Source: an uncultured Acidimicrobiaceae bacterium (GTDB lineage Bacteria; Actinomycetota; Acidimicrobiia; Spongiisociales; UBA5794). Taken from it: a DNA stretch of 64,000 bases. Of this stretch, positions 1 to 11,484 are shown in pieces. The stretch lies in the NCBI GenBank assembly GCA_947259365.1, contig CAMYMC010000030.1:1-64000 (forward strand). The letters run 5' to 3'. A program made the position numbers and the translations under genes. Within the stretch, counting starts at the first letter, position 1; each line of letters opens with the position of its first letter. The notes below the pieces were generated by a model. That model did not search any database and was not told the origin of the DNA. It saw nothing but the letters and a program-made list of their open reading frames with translations.

Positions 1-393
1 CCGCTGTGGTACCTCGGCAACGTCATCGGATCGATGGTGGGTCCGAACGGGTTCCTGGTGTGGTCACCGTTCCTCCTCGTCCTGCTGCCGGGGCTTCCCA
101 GGGCGTGGCGAGCTGCCCCCGAATGGGTTCGGGCGGCCGCGCTCGGCGGTGCCTTCTACATGCTCGTGCACCTGTGGCTCAACCGGCAGTCGGGCGGCCT
201 CGCCTACAACTACCGGTACCCGCTGGCGATGCTGACGATGGCGGCGCCGCTGCTCCTCCTCTCCTATCGGGAGTGGGTGGCCGGCGGCGGCAAACGAGTG
301 AAGCGGTACTTCGCGATTGCGGTCGTCATCTCGGTCGGCATCCAGGCAGCCGAGGCCTGGGTGACGCACCAGAGCCTGTTCCTCCTGACGTAG
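1..393 (+). CDS. C-terminal part of a polytopic membrane protein (cut by window edge)
   Basis: The frame is open from base 1, so the true start lies outside the window. The visible 130 residues hold at least three hydrophobic segments: around VWSPFLLVLLPGL, AFYMLVHLWL and MLTMAAPLLLL, plus a last one near AVVISVGIQA. A conserved-looking stretch, NYRYPLAMLT, resembles the C-terminal membrane region of lipid-linked-sugar glycosyltransferases (GT39/GT87-like), but I cannot assign it firmly. It ends at TAG 391-393 just before a strong hairpin. Function unknown; inner-membrane location is inferred from the hydrophobic segments. Confidence 0.7.
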   Translation, partial: PLWYLGNVIGSMVGPNGFLVWSPFLLVLLPGLPRAWRAAPEWVRAAALGGAFYMLVHLWLNRQSGGLAYNYRYPLAMLTMAAPLLLLSYREWVAGGGKRVKRYFAIAVVISVGIQAAEAWVTHQSLFLLT

Positions 394-396
394 ACG

Positions 397-428
397 GAGC
401 CCCGCGAGCGTCTCCGCTCCCGGGGCTC
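397..428. terminator. GC-rich hairpin between convergent genes
   Basis: Eight pairs (397-404 with 421-428), a C/C mismatch, then five pairs (406-410 with 415-419) close a TCTC loop. It lies just after the stop of the membrane protein and before the 3' end of the opposing protease gene. It probably ends transcription from both sides, although there is no clear T-tract. Confidence 0.6.
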
Positions 429-554
429 TCGCCCGGCGGTCCCTCGGGAACCGCCCTGCCCGTCCATCGTGATCCGGCCCCCGGGCCTACGTGTCCCGAA
501 CAGGCATCTCCGAATCTACCCGGCGGCGGCACGGCGCGTCAACGAGCCATCCGA

Positions 555-1646
555 TCAGATCTCGATTCCGACGAGGACGACGCCGACGGAGCGCCGGTCG
601 CCGTCGCGAACATACATCACTGTCACTTCCGTACCCGGACGACGGGTCACCACCGCAGCGAAGAGCTTCGTGGGCTCGGTGATCGGCTCGTCGTCGACGG
701 CGACGATGCGATCACCGACTTCGAGCCCGGCGCGCCCTGCGGGCGATCCGTCGAGGACCTCGCGTACGATCGCGCCGCCCTCTCCGGTCATCGAGGGGAT
801 CGTGTTGACCCCGAGCACCGAGAGCTGGACCTCGTCGCCTGCGGTCAGCTGGTCGGCGACGACGATGGCGACGTCGATGGAGATGGCAAAGCCGATGCCG
901 TCGTTGCCGCCGCCGCGGGTGAAGATGACGTCGTTGATGCCGATGACCCTGCCCGCTCCGTCGACGAGCGGGCCGCCCGAGTTCCCCGGGTTGATCGCGG
1001 CGTCGGTCTGGACCATCGGGACTCCGTTGACCGTCCGGTTGACGGCGGAGACGATTCCAGCGGTGACGGTCTGATCGAAGCCGAACGGGCTGCCGAGGGC
1101 GACTGCGAGCTCCCCGACCCGGATCGGGCTGCCGTAGCCGAGCACCGCGACCGGGAGATCAGAGGCTCCGAACACCTGGACGACGGCGACATCGGTGAGG
1201 CGGTGAGCGCCGATGACCATCCCGCGGAACAGCCTCCCGTCGGCAAGACGCACGTCGACGGACTCCGCTCCCGACACGACATGGGCTGCGGTGAGGATGA
1301 GGCCGGAGGCGTCGTAGATCACCCCGGAGCCAAGGCCCGAACTCGACTCGAGCTGGACGACCGTCGGGGCGACGGCCTCTGCGACGGCGGCGACCCGGCC
1401 GACGTCCTCCGGGGACGTGATCGGCGGCGGTGCCGGGCTCCGCTCCTGTGGTGACCCGCCGCCGTCCGCCGGGCTCGCGGCCCGGGCGAGGCCGAACCCC
1501 GATGAGACGGCGAGGACGAGACCGGCGGCGAGCCACGGCCACCGCCGCGGCGTGGATACCGTCGGGGGCTGCGGCGGCTCCGCCGGATCCGGGAAGAGCT
1601 CGTACGGCTCCCCGGTGCGTGCCGTGTCGTCGAGTCGCGTGGCCAT
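555..1646 (-). CDS. S1C (HtrA/DegP-type) serine protease with PDZ domain, membrane anchored
   Basis: A 363-residue protein. After a short acidic and proline-rich cytoplasmic segment there is one transmembrane helix (WLAAGLVLAVSSGFGLA), a Pro/Ser-rich linker and then a trypsin-like domain. The triad is visible: His122 in LTAAHVV, Asp152 in LTDVAVV and Ser223 in GNSGGPL. A C-terminal PDZ domain follows (VREVLDGSPAGRAGLEVGD). This is the usual actinobacterial PepD/HtrA layout for quality control of misfolded exported proteins. I chose the ATG at 1646 because GGAAGG lies about 8 nt upstream; an ATG 27 nt further upstream has no such site. It is divergent from the aminotransferase. Confidence 0.92.
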   Translation of the reverse strand: MATRLDDTARTGEPYELFPDPAEPPQPPTVSTPRRWPWLAAGLVLAVSSGFGLARAASPADGGGSPQERSPAPPPITSPEDVGRVAAVAEAVAPTVVQLESSSGLGSGVIYDASGLILTAAHVVSGAESVDVRLADGRLFRGMVIGAHRLTDVAVVQVFGASDLPVAVLGYGSPIRVGELAVALGSPFGFDQTVTAGIVSAVNRTVNGVPMVQTDAAINPGNSGGPLVDGAGRVIGINDVIFTRGGGNDGIGFAISIDVAIVVADQLTAGDEVQLSVLGVNTIPSMTGEGGAIVREVLDGSPAGRAGLEVGDRIVAVDDEPITEPTKLFAAVVTRRPGTEVTVMYVRDGDRRSVGVVLVGIEI

Positions 1647-1768
1647 ATCGTGATCCTTCCTTCCCACCGGCAAGCCGGTCCCCTTCGACCACGATTCACC
1701 GAAGGTCGCTGAGGCGACACTCGTCGGTCACGGTCCGGATCGCAAGCGGCTCCTCTAGCCTGCCGCCC

Positions 1769-2920
1769 ATGCCGACGGCCCGCAGACTTCAGCCGTTCGG
1801 CCAGTCGATCTTCACGACGATGACGCGCCTGGCCGCCGAGCACGACGCGATCAACCTCGGCCAGGGGTACCCGGACTTCGACGGGCCGGCGTTCGTCACG
1901 TCCGCCGCAGTCGAGGCGATCGAGGCCGGTGAGGGCCAGTACGCCCGGTCGGCGGGAATCGGCGCGCTCGCCGAGGCGATCGCGGCCCGATTCACCGCGG
2001 ACACCGGGCTCGAGATCGACCCGATGGGTGAGGTGACGGTGACCTCCGGCTGCACCGAAGCGCTCGCCGCGTCATTCCTCGGCCTCCTCGAGCCGGGCGA
2101 CGAGGTCATCCTCATCGAGCCCACCTACGACGCGTACCGCCCGGACGCATCGCTGGCCGGAGCCGTCCCACGGTACGTGACGTTGCGTCCTCCGGAGTTC
2201 GCGCTCGACGGCGACGAGTTGCGGGCCGCGTTCTCGCCGAAGACGGCCGCCGTCGTCGTCAACACGCCGCACAACCCGTCCGGCCGGGTCTTCACGAAAG
2301 CCGAGTTGGCGACCATCGCACAGCTCTGCCTCGAGTACGACGCGATCGCCATCACCGATGAGGTCTACGAGCGGATCGTCTTCGACGGCGAGCACGTGTC
2401 GCTGGCAACGCTGGAGGGGATGGGGGACCGCACCGTCACTCTGTCCTCGCTGGGGAAGTCCTTCTCCCTGACGGGGTGGAAGGTCGGGTGGGCGATCGCT
2501 CCCCCCGCGCTCACCGCCGGGGTGCGGGCGGCGCACCAGTTCCTGACGTTCGCCACCGCCACCCCGCTCCAGCACGGTGCGGCCGCGGCGCTCGCCGCCG
2601 GCGAGGAGTACTACCGGGCGCTCGAAGCCTCATACCGGTCGCGACGAGACATGCTCGCCGCCGGCCTCGACGCAATCGGCTTCGAGGTGTTCGTCCCAGA
2701 GGGGACGTACTTCATGCTCGCCGATCACACCCGGTTCGGGCTCGCCGGCGACGTCGCGTTCGTGGAGCATCTCATCCGCACGACCGGGGTGGCCGCCATC
2801 CCGCCATCGGCCTTCTATCACCGTCCCTCCGACGGGGCGCCCCTCGTGAGGTTCGCGTTCTGCAAGGACGAGGCGACGCTCGCCGCAGCCCTCGATCGTA
2901 TGGAGCAGCTTCGTGCGTGA
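1769..2920 (+). CDS. PLP-dependent class I/II aminotransferase (kynurenine/glutamine-K transaminase type)
   Basis: A 383-residue fold type I aminotransferase. The sequence shows the substrate-binding NLGQGYPDF block, the NTPHNPSGRVF motif, ITDEVYER with the PLP-binding Asp, and the Schiff-base Lys230 in SSLGKSFSLTGWK. Order and length match the YbdL/KAT/cysteine-S-conjugate beta-lyase branch, which moves amino groups from methionine, glutamine, kynurenine or aromatic amino acids to 2-oxoacids. The exact substrate cannot be read from sequence. The ATG at 1769 begins the family N-terminus (RLQPFGQSIFTTMT); the upstream open frame is not coding. Its stop overlaps the next gene by 8 nt, so the two are probably co-translated. 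Confidence 0.88.
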   Translation: MPTARRLQPFGQSIFTTMTRLAAEHDAINLGQGYPDFDGPAFVTSAAVEAIEAGEGQYARSAGIGALAEAIAARFTADTGLEIDPMGEVTVTSGCTEALAASFLGLLEPGDEVILIEPTYDAYRPDASLAGAVPRYVTLRPPEFALDGDELRAAFSPKTAAVVVNTPHNPSGRVFTKAELATIAQLCLEYDAIAITDEVYERIVFDGEHVSLATLEGMGDRTVTLSSLGKSFSLTGWKVGWAIAPPALTAGVRAAHQFLTFATATPLQHGAAAALAAGEEYYRALEASYRSRRDMLAAGLDAIGFEVFVPEGTYFMLADHTRFGLAGDVAFVEHLIRTTGVAAIPPSAFYHRPSDGAPLVRFAFCKDEATLAAALDRMEQLRA

Positions 2921-3356
2921 CGTCACGGCGAGGCGGCTCTCCGCGATCCATCGCGGCGTGTACCGGGCCACGGCCGGAGCCGTCGGTCGCAGGCTCGTCG
3001 GCAACGACATGGTGCTCCTCACCACCCGCGGCCGCCGCACCGGGAGGTCCCACACCGTCCCCCTTCTCGGTCTTCCCGACGGCGCCGACATCGTCGTCGT
3101 CGCCTCCTGGGGCGGGCGGGACACCCACCCCGAGTGGTATCTCAACCTCCTCGCCGAGCCCGCCGTCGAGATCCAGCGGGGTAACCGCCGCGATGCAGCC
3201 GTCGCCGTCCCGATGGAGGAGCCGGAGCGTGACCGCTGGTGGGAACGGGCGGTCGCCGCGTACCCGGGCTACGAGACCTACGAGCAACGCACCAAACGGC
3301 TGATCCCCGTCGTGCGCCTCCATGTCGACGGCGAGGCTCGGTACGGCCCACCGTGA
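2913..3356 (+). CDS. F420H2-dependent nitroreductase-family protein (DDN-like)
   Basis: 147 residues starting at GTG 2913, inside the end of the aminotransferase gene. The stretch LLTTRGRRTGRSHTVPLLG, followed by VASWGGRDTHPEWYLNL and a C-terminal RLIPVVRL, is the pattern of the deazaflavin-dependent nitroreductase (Ddn) split beta-barrel family. These proteins bind reduced F420 and reduce quinones or other electrophiles. The family is common in actinobacteria, which supports the taxonomic guess. The substrate is unknown. Confidence 0.85.
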   Translation: MRDVTARRLSAIHRGVYRATAGAVGRRLVGNDMVLLTTRGRRTGRSHTVPLLGLPDGADIVVVASWGGRDTHPEWYLNLLAEPAVEIQRGNRRDAAVAVPMEEPERDRWWERAVAAYPGYETYEQRTKRLIPVVRLHVDGEARYGPP

Positions 3357-3390
3357 GGTACGCTGCGAAGGCCCGAGAGCCAGAGACGTG

Positions 3391-4071
3391 ATGGATCTCC
3401 AGCAGCTGGCAGATGAGCTCGACCCCGACTTCGAGGAGCTCTACTTCGAGGCCGAGGGCGTCACCGTTCTCGCCCCGCCCGTCCCGATCGACCTCTCGAT
3501 GCTCGCCGCCGAGCTCTACCCGGACGACTGCGACGAGAACACCGCGTACGACGTCGTCGGCGGCGTTGCCGGGCTCATCCCGATGGTGAACTTCGAATGG
3601 GTCGAGGACGGAGCCAAGCCGTTCCACATGTCGCTCGACCTCATGGCGCTGGGTGAGAGCGTCTATCTCACGATCTCCCCGGACGACGCCATCGGCCAGG
3701 CCTGGGAGGCAATCGCGGCCCTCGAGAACTACACACCGGCGGTGCTGGCCCCGCTGCTGCTCCACATGCTGCGCGACAACGGGACGAGCCTGGGCTGCGA
3801 CCTCCTCTCCAGCCTCCCGACCCGCATCCAGTCGAGCTTCATCAAGCCGATCACGTTTCTCATCGGGTTTCGCGACTACCTCGACTGGGACGAGGAGCGC
3901 AACCACGGCGCGTGGGAGACGGCCGGGGCCTACCTACCCGATCGCCTCAAGTCGCACGAGCGTCTCGCCCGGGCCGCGGCCGAGGTGGCGGCCGGAGCGC
4001 AGGGCGACCCTCGCGACGAGTTCCTCGCCGCGTACGTCGTCGCGACGTTCGACGGGGACATTCCGATGTGA
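3391..4071 (+). CDS. Conserved hypothetical acidic protein
   Basis: 226 residues from ATG 3391; a GTG one codon upstream is equally possible. The protein is soluble and acidic, with no signal peptide or transmembrane segment. A central block (AIAALENYTPAVLAPLLLHMLRDN) is helical, and the rest has mixed alpha/beta character. I recognise no domain. The preceding 34-nt gap and the shared strand suggest it is in the same transcript as the nitroreductase. Its TGA lies right where the amidase frame begins. Confidence 0.7.
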   Translation: MDLQQLADELDPDFEELYFEAEGVTVLAPPVPIDLSMLAAELYPDDCDENTAYDVVGGVAGLIPMVNFEWVEDGAKPFHMSLDLMALGESVYLTISPDDAIGQAWEAIAALENYTPAVLAPLLLHMLRDNGTSLGCDLLSSLPTRIQSSFIKPITFLIGFRDYLDWDEERNHGAWETAGAYLPDRLKSHERLARAAAEVAAGAQGDPRDEFLAAYVVATFDGDIPM

Positions 4072-4111
4072 GCGCGCCGTCGGGCTGGCGTCCCTCGTCG
4101 CCGACGGCGAG

Positions 4112-5545
4112 ATGAAGCCCGCCGAGCTCGTCGCGGCGGCACTCGACAGGATCGAGCGGCGCAACCCGAAGCTGAACGCGGTTGTCAGGGTCGACGCCGA
4201 CCGAGCCCGGACGGCTGCCGACGACCCACCCGACGAAGGCCCGTTTGCCGGCGTCCCCTTCCTCGTCAAGGACCTCGAGCTCGTCGAAGGAGAGCGCACG
4301 ACCTTCGGCTCGGTCTTCTTCCGGGAGTACATCGCCGAGACGTCCTCGGAGCTCGCCCGCCGCATGGATCGCGCCGGGCTCATCTCAGTCGGCCGCACCA
4401 ACACCCCGGAGTTCGGGCTGCTCCCCACCACCGAGCCGGTGCTCTTCGGCGCCACGGCAAACCCGTGGGACCTCGCCCGCAGCCCCGGCGGATCGAGCGG
4501 CGGTGCTGCGGCGGCGGTCGCCGCGGGCATCGTCCCGATGGCCCACGGCGGGGACGGTGGTGGGTCGATTCGCATCCCGGCGGCGAACTGCGGCATCTTT
4601 GGGCTCAAGGCGTCGCGGGGCCGCATCCCGCAGCATCCGGCGGCGCCGTCCGACATGCTCGCCCTCGGCGGATGCCTCAGCCGCACCGTGCGGGACACGG
4701 CTGCGTTCCTGGACGCCACCGCGGGGCCGGTGCCGGGCGCACGGTACGCCGTCGCCGACCCGGAAGCACCGTTCGCCGAGGCCCTCACCGCCGACCCCGA
4801 CCGGCTACGGATCGCAGTGATGCGCACGGATTTCGCCGGTGACGCGCTCCACCCGGACTGTGCGGCGGCGCTCGAGACGACGGTGGCGATCCTCGACGAC
4901 CTCGGGCACCACCTCGAAGACGCCCGGCCCGCCATCCCACCCGACGACGTGGAGGATGCCTTTCTCGTCGTGTGGGCCGCCCTCGCCGCCTCGATCTTCG
5001 AGCTCATCCTCGAGGAGGCAGCGAAGACGCGCAGGGGCAGGGCCATGCGGCGCGTCTTCGGAGACCGGCGGGCCGTCAAGATCATCACCCGCCTCGATGA
5101 GCGCAAGAGCGGGCTCGAGGCGTTCGAGCCGTTCACGGTCGGACTCGCCGAGCGCTCCGGCCGCCAGACGCCGGCGAAGCTGGCGATGGCTGACACGGTC
5201 CTCCAGACGGCGTCGTACCGGCTGGCCGAGTTCATGGGCGGCTACGACATGCTGCTCACGCCGACGCTGGGAGCCCCCCCGGTGCTCACCGGTGAGATCG
5301 ATCAGACCGAGCCGTGGGATGATCTCGAGCGCCGGCTGCGGGCGTACGTCCCGTTCACCCCGATGGCCAATTTCACCGGCAGGCCGGCGATGTCGGTGCC
5401 GTTGCATTGGAGCGACGACGGGCTCCCGATCGGGTCGCATTTCATCGGAGCCGAAGGAGGCGAGTTCGCCCTGCTGCGCCTCGCCGGTCAGCTCGAGCGG
5501 ACCCGGCCCTGGGCGCAGCGAACCCCCGCCGTGGCAGCGATCTGA
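4112..5545 (+). CDS. Amidase-signature family enzyme (possible 5' frameshift)
   Basis: About 477 residues. The Ser-cisSer-Lys amidase site is visible: the Lys in VPFLVKDLE, the glycine/serine signature ARSPGGSSGGAAAAVAAG, and GGDGGGSIRIPAANCGIFGLKAS with the nucleophilic Ser region. Such enzymes hydrolyse amides, including GatA-like, aryl and fatty amides, but this gene stands alone without GatB/C. ATG 4112 is the first standard start in frame. However, homologous-looking sequence (LASLVADGE) continues upstream to about 4079 without an ATG/GTG/TTG, while a GTG at 4069 overlapping the previous stop is one frame off. The real start may be CTG 4085, or a single-base indel may have occurred. Confidence 0.85.
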   Translation: MKPAELVAAALDRIERRNPKLNAVVRVDADRARTAADDPPDEGPFAGVPFLVKDLELVEGERTTFGSVFFREYIAETSSELARRMDRAGLISVGRTNTPEFGLLPTTEPVLFGATANPWDLARSPGGSSGGAAAAVAAGIVPMAHGGDGGGSIRIPAANCGIFGLKASRGRIPQHPAAPSDMLALGGCLSRTVRDTAAFLDATAGPVPGARYAVADPEAPFAEALTADPDRLRIAVMRTDFAGDALHPDCAAALETTVAILDDLGHHLEDARPAIPPDDVEDAFLVVWAALAASIFELILEEAAKTRRGRAMRRVFGDRRAVKIITRLDERKSGLEAFEPFTVGLAERSGRQTPAKLAMADTVLQTASYRLAEFMGGYDMLLTPTLGAPPVLTGEIDQTEPWDDLERRLRAYVPFTPMANFTGRPAMSVPLHWSDDGLPIGSHFIGAEGGEFALLRLAGQLERTRPWAQRTPAVAAI

Positions 5546-5561
5546 GCGATGAGCTGCGCCC

Positions 5562-6083
5562 TCAGCGGCGCAACCGCACCCCCTCGAAGAAGGTAGGCAG
5601 CACGTAACCGACGAACCGACCCCGGTCCGCGATCGCGATGACGACGATCGTGGCCACCGCGACCACGAGCGCCGGCGCCGACTTCGCGGCGAAGAGGAAG
5701 AGCAGCGGGCCGTATCCCGTTGCCTGGAGGAGCATCCCGTAGGCGAAGTTCCCCGTCGCCATGAGGACGACGCCGAAGACGAGACCCGCTGCCGCGAACG
5801 GCAGCACCGGGACGTGGCCGCCGGCGAGCACGCCGACGAGCACTCCCGCCCCCACCATCGCGTCGGCGTAACCGTCCCAGGCCCCGAGCCGCGTTCCGGT
5901 CGTCGACTTGGCGACGCGGCCGTCGAAGAAGTCGGTCCACCAGGCGATGCTGAGCAGGATCCCGGCACCGAGCCAGTGATCCCCGGCGATGACCGGAACG
6001 AGGACGAATCCCAGCGGCACCCGGGACGCGGTGAGGGCATCCGCCAGGTGCGCCCGTGTCAGGGCAGCCGACCGCGAGGTCAT
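5562..6083 (-). CDS. CDP-alcohol phosphatidyltransferase family membrane protein
   Basis: 173 residues with four to five hydrophobic helices. The diagnostic motif D-x2-D-G-x2-A-[RK]-x8-G-x3-D-x3-D is present as DFFDGRVAKSTTGTRLGAWD followed by GYAD, with Lys where Arg is usual. Family members use a CDP-linked lipid and an alcohol acceptor to make phospholipids (PgsA/Cls/PIP synthase). The acceptor is not evident, and the Arg-to-Lys change may mark an atypical subgroup. The chosen ATG 6083 gives the family start (LADALTASRVPLG); longer upstream frames are low-complexity. It converges with the amidase, 16 nt apart. Confidence 0.82.
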   Translation of the reverse strand: MTSRSAALTRAHLADALTASRVPLGFVLVPVIAGDHWLGAGILLSIAWWTDFFDGRVAKSTTGTRLGAWDGYADAMVGAGVLVGVLAGGHVPVLPFAAAGLVFGVVLMATGNFAYGMLLQATGYGPLLFLFAAKSAPALVVAVATIVVIAIADRGRFVGYVLPTFFEGVRLRR

Positions 6084-6216
6084 GCCCGAAGGGTAGATCC
6101 CGGCTGCACCACACCCCGGCGTTCCGCGTGGTCGACTCCCGACGCGGCCGCTGCCAGTGCGCCCGTGGCCGCCCTCTCCCCCGATCCGGAGACGTGAGCC
6201 GGCTGAACCGAGCGCC

Positions 6217-9108
<2,892 letters not shown>

Positions 9109-9164
9109 CTCGGCTCCTGATGACGGCGGCCAGCCGGGCTCCGGGCCCGGTCGTCTGCCCCGTT

Positions 9165-9345
9165 CTGTCATCTGCGCCTGAGAGATTCACCGGCCGCTGC
9201 CGGCTTTCACCTTCGGCGGGGCGGCGGCCGCCCGCTTTCCAGAGTCGCCTTCCCCCAGCGGTACGGGTGCCTGAGAGTTTCCCGGGGCGGTTGCTCCTTC
9301 GGCGTCGAGTCGCGGCTCGCTCTCTCCCGCAGGGGGTCTGCGGCA
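9165..9345 (-). promoter_or_regulatory. Tandem glycine riboswitch in the gcvP leader
   Basis: Read on the minus strand, the leader shows two copies of the glycine (gcvT-type) aptamer signature. The first has GCGGGAGAG, CGCCGAAGGAGCAA and GGAAACTCTCAGGCA. The second has ACTCTGGAAAGC, CGCCGAAGGTGAAAGCC and AATCTCTCAGGCGCAGATGACAGA-like 3' sequence. The order and spacing are those of the tandem class. It ends about 57 nt before the gcvP ATG, leaving room for a short expression platform. Glycine binding normally turns such leaders on. Confidence 0.93.
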
Positions 9346-9430
9346 CCTTCGAGCGTACACGAACTCGGGTGGCAGCCCCGGCGGGCACGGGACCGCCCTC
9401 GGTACACTCGCTCCGGCGAGGAGGAACTTC

Positions 9431-10414
9431 TTGGGGGACATACCGCTGCCAGCACCGCCGCCTGAGACTCAGCTGGACCTGTACCGCTGGATGGTGCTGA
9501 CCCGCACCCTCGACGACAGGATCATGGCGCTGTGGAAACAGGGCCGCGGCGTGGGCGGAACCTTCAGCGGCAAGGGTCACGAGGCCATCGCCGTCGGCGC
9601 CGGGCTCGCACTCGGGGCCGACGACGTCGTCGCCCCGATGCATCGCGACCTCGGCTGCTACCTGGTGCGGGGGCTGACGCCCGAGCGGATCGTGGCCAAC
9701 CAGCTCGGCCGTATCACCGGTGTCACCGCCGGCCGTGACGCCAACCTCCACGGCATGGGGGACCTCGAGCTCGGGATCATCGGGTTCGTGTCCCACCTCC
9801 CCCAGTCGATGTCCACCGCGGTGGGGGCGGCGATGAGCTTCACGTATCGCGGCGAGCCCCGGGTCGCCATGGCGTTCGCCGGGGACGGATCCTCGAGCAC
9901 CGGTCTGTTCCACGAGGCCCTCAACCTCGCCGCGGTGCAGCGAGCGCCTCTCGTCCTCGTCGTCGAGAACAACCAGTACGCGTACTCGACACCGCTGTCC
10001 CAGCAGATGGCCATAGACGACATCGCCGATCGCGGCGCCGCCCACGGGGTGCCGGCGACGATCGTCGACGGCAACAACGTCGAGGAGGTCCATTCCGCTG
10101 CGCTGAGCGCCGTCGCCAAGGCCCGCGCCGGAGGCGGTCCGACGATGATCGAGTGCAAGACGATGCGCATGCTGGGCCACGCCATCCACGACGGTGCCGA
10201 GTACGTCCCCGCCGAGCTCCTCGAGCACTGGCGACGGAGGGATCCGATCGACCGCTATCGCAAGCGCCTGCTCAAACGCGGCGTCATCGACGACGAAGGC
10301 GTGTCGACCATCGACAAAGAGTGCGCCGACGCCGTCGAAGCCGCCGTCGAGTTCGCCGAGTCCAGCGAGTGGCCCGACCCGGCATCGGTCGAGCGGGGGG
10401 TCTACGCACCGTGA
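9431..10414 (+). CDS. 2-oxoacid dehydrogenase E1 component, alpha subunit (ThDP-dependent)
   Basis: 327 residues from TTG 9431, with GAGGA about 6 nt upstream. It carries the E1-alpha pattern: YRWMVLTRTLDD at the N-terminus and the ThDP/Mg motif GDG-x-NN, seen as FAGDGSSSTGLFHEALNLAA, then LVVENNQYAYST. It works with the next gene as an alpha2beta2 heterotetramer that decarboxylates pyruvate, acetoin or branched-chain 2-oxoacids and acylates a lipoyl E2. No E2 or E3 gene lies next to it, so the substrate class is undecided. It is divergent from gcvP and its riboswitch. Confidence 0.92.
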   Translation: MGDIPLPAPPPETQLDLYRWMVLTRTLDDRIMALWKQGRGVGGTFSGKGHEAIAVGAGLALGADDVVAPMHRDLGCYLVRGLTPERIVANQLGRITGVTAGRDANLHGMGDLELGIIGFVSHLPQSMSTAVGAAMSFTYRGEPRVAMAFAGDGSSSTGLFHEALNLAAVQRAPLVLVVENNQYAYSTPLSQQMAIDDIADRGAAHGVPATIVDGNNVEEVHSAALSAVAKARAGGGPTMIECKTMRMLGHAIHDGAEYVPAELLEHWRRRDPIDRYRKRLLKRGVIDDEGVSTIDKECADAVEAAVEFAESSEWPDPASVERGVYAP

Positions 10415-11436
10415 CCGGCGCCAACTTCGGGTTCGCCGCGCCCACCGCAGAGGCCGCCGGCACGGAGATGACGTACATCGCGGCGATCAGCGAGGCGCTG
10501 CGGGAGGAGATGCGACGCGACGGCGACGTCGTCGTCCTCGGCGAGGACGTCGGCGGGTCCTTCGGCGGGGCGTTCAAGGTCACCCAGGGGTTCGCCGACG
10601 AGTTCGGCGACCGGAGGGTGATGAACATGCCGATGACGGAGAACGCCTTCATCGGTGCCGCCACCGGTATGGCGCTGATGGGGCTCCGGCCCGTCGTCGA
10701 GGTGCAGTTCGCCGACTTCATCACGACCGGGTTCGACGCGATCGTCCAGTTCGCCGCGACGAACCACTACCGGTGGGGCGCGGCGGTGCCCTGGGTCATC
10801 CGGGCCCCGGCGGACGGCGGCATCTCGTCGGGCCCGTTCCACAGCCAGAACCCCGAGGCCTGGTTCGTGCACACCCCGGGCCTCAAGGTCGTCGTCCCCG
10901 CCACCCCGGCCGACGCCAAAGGCCTGCTCATCAGTGCGATCCGCGACGACAACCCGGTCGTCTACTTCGAGTCGAAGCCCCTCTACCGGTCTCTGCGAGG
11001 CGAGGTCCCCGAGGGTGACCACACGGTGCCGATCGGGCGGGCGCGGCTGGCGAGAGCGGGAACCGACGTCGCCGTCGTCACCTACGGCGCCATGGTCCAC
11101 CAGGCCGTCACCGCCGCCCAGACCCTCGAAGCCGACGGCATCGACGTCGCCGTCCTCGACCTGCGCAGCCTCAAGCCGCTCGACACCGAGGCGGTGCTCG
11201 AGCTCGCCGTCGCCACCGGGCGGGTGCTCGTCATCCACGCCGCCAACCGGCTCGCCGGTGTCGGCGCCGAGATCGCGGCGCTGATCGCCGACGAGGCGTT
11301 CGACCGCCTCGACGCCCCGGTGCGGCGGATCGGGGGTCTCGATGTCCCGGTTCCCTTCAGCCCTCCACTGGAGGCGGCGTACAGGCCGGACGCGACACGA
11401 ATCGCCGACGAGGTGCGGGCGCTGGCGCGCTGGTGA
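10411..11436 (+). CDS. 2-oxoacid dehydrogenase E1 component, beta subunit
   Basis: 341 residues from GTG 10411, which overlaps the alpha-subunit stop by 4 nt (GTGA), a typical translational-coupling arrangement. The transketolase-like pyrimidine domain is clear (VVVLGEDVGGSFGGAFKVTQG, MPMTENAFIGAATGMAL, GLKVVVPATPADAKGLL), followed by the C-terminal transketolase domain (VAVLDLRSLKPLDTEAVL). The subunit completes the ThDP active site of E1. An ATG at 10468 is an alternative start that would drop 19 residues lying before the conserved fold. Confidence 0.93.
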   Translation: MTGANFGFAAPTAEAAGTEMTYIAAISEALREEMRRDGDVVVLGEDVGGSFGGAFKVTQGFADEFGDRRVMNMPMTENAFIGAATGMALMGLRPVVEVQFADFITTGFDAIVQFAATNHYRWGAAVPWVIRAPADGGISSGPFHSQNPEAWFVHTPGLKVVVPATPADAKGLLISAIRDDNPVVYFESKPLYRSLRGEVPEGDHTVPIGRARLARAGTDVAVVTYGAMVHQAVTAAQTLEADGIDVAVLDLRSLKPLDTEAVLELAVATGRVLVIHAANRLAGVGAEIAALIADEAFDRLDAPVRRIGGLDVPVPFSPPLEAAYRPDATRIADEVRALARW

Positions 11437-11484
11437 CGCACCGGGCGTGCGGCGTGGACGCGCCGCAGCCAATACCATCTGCCG

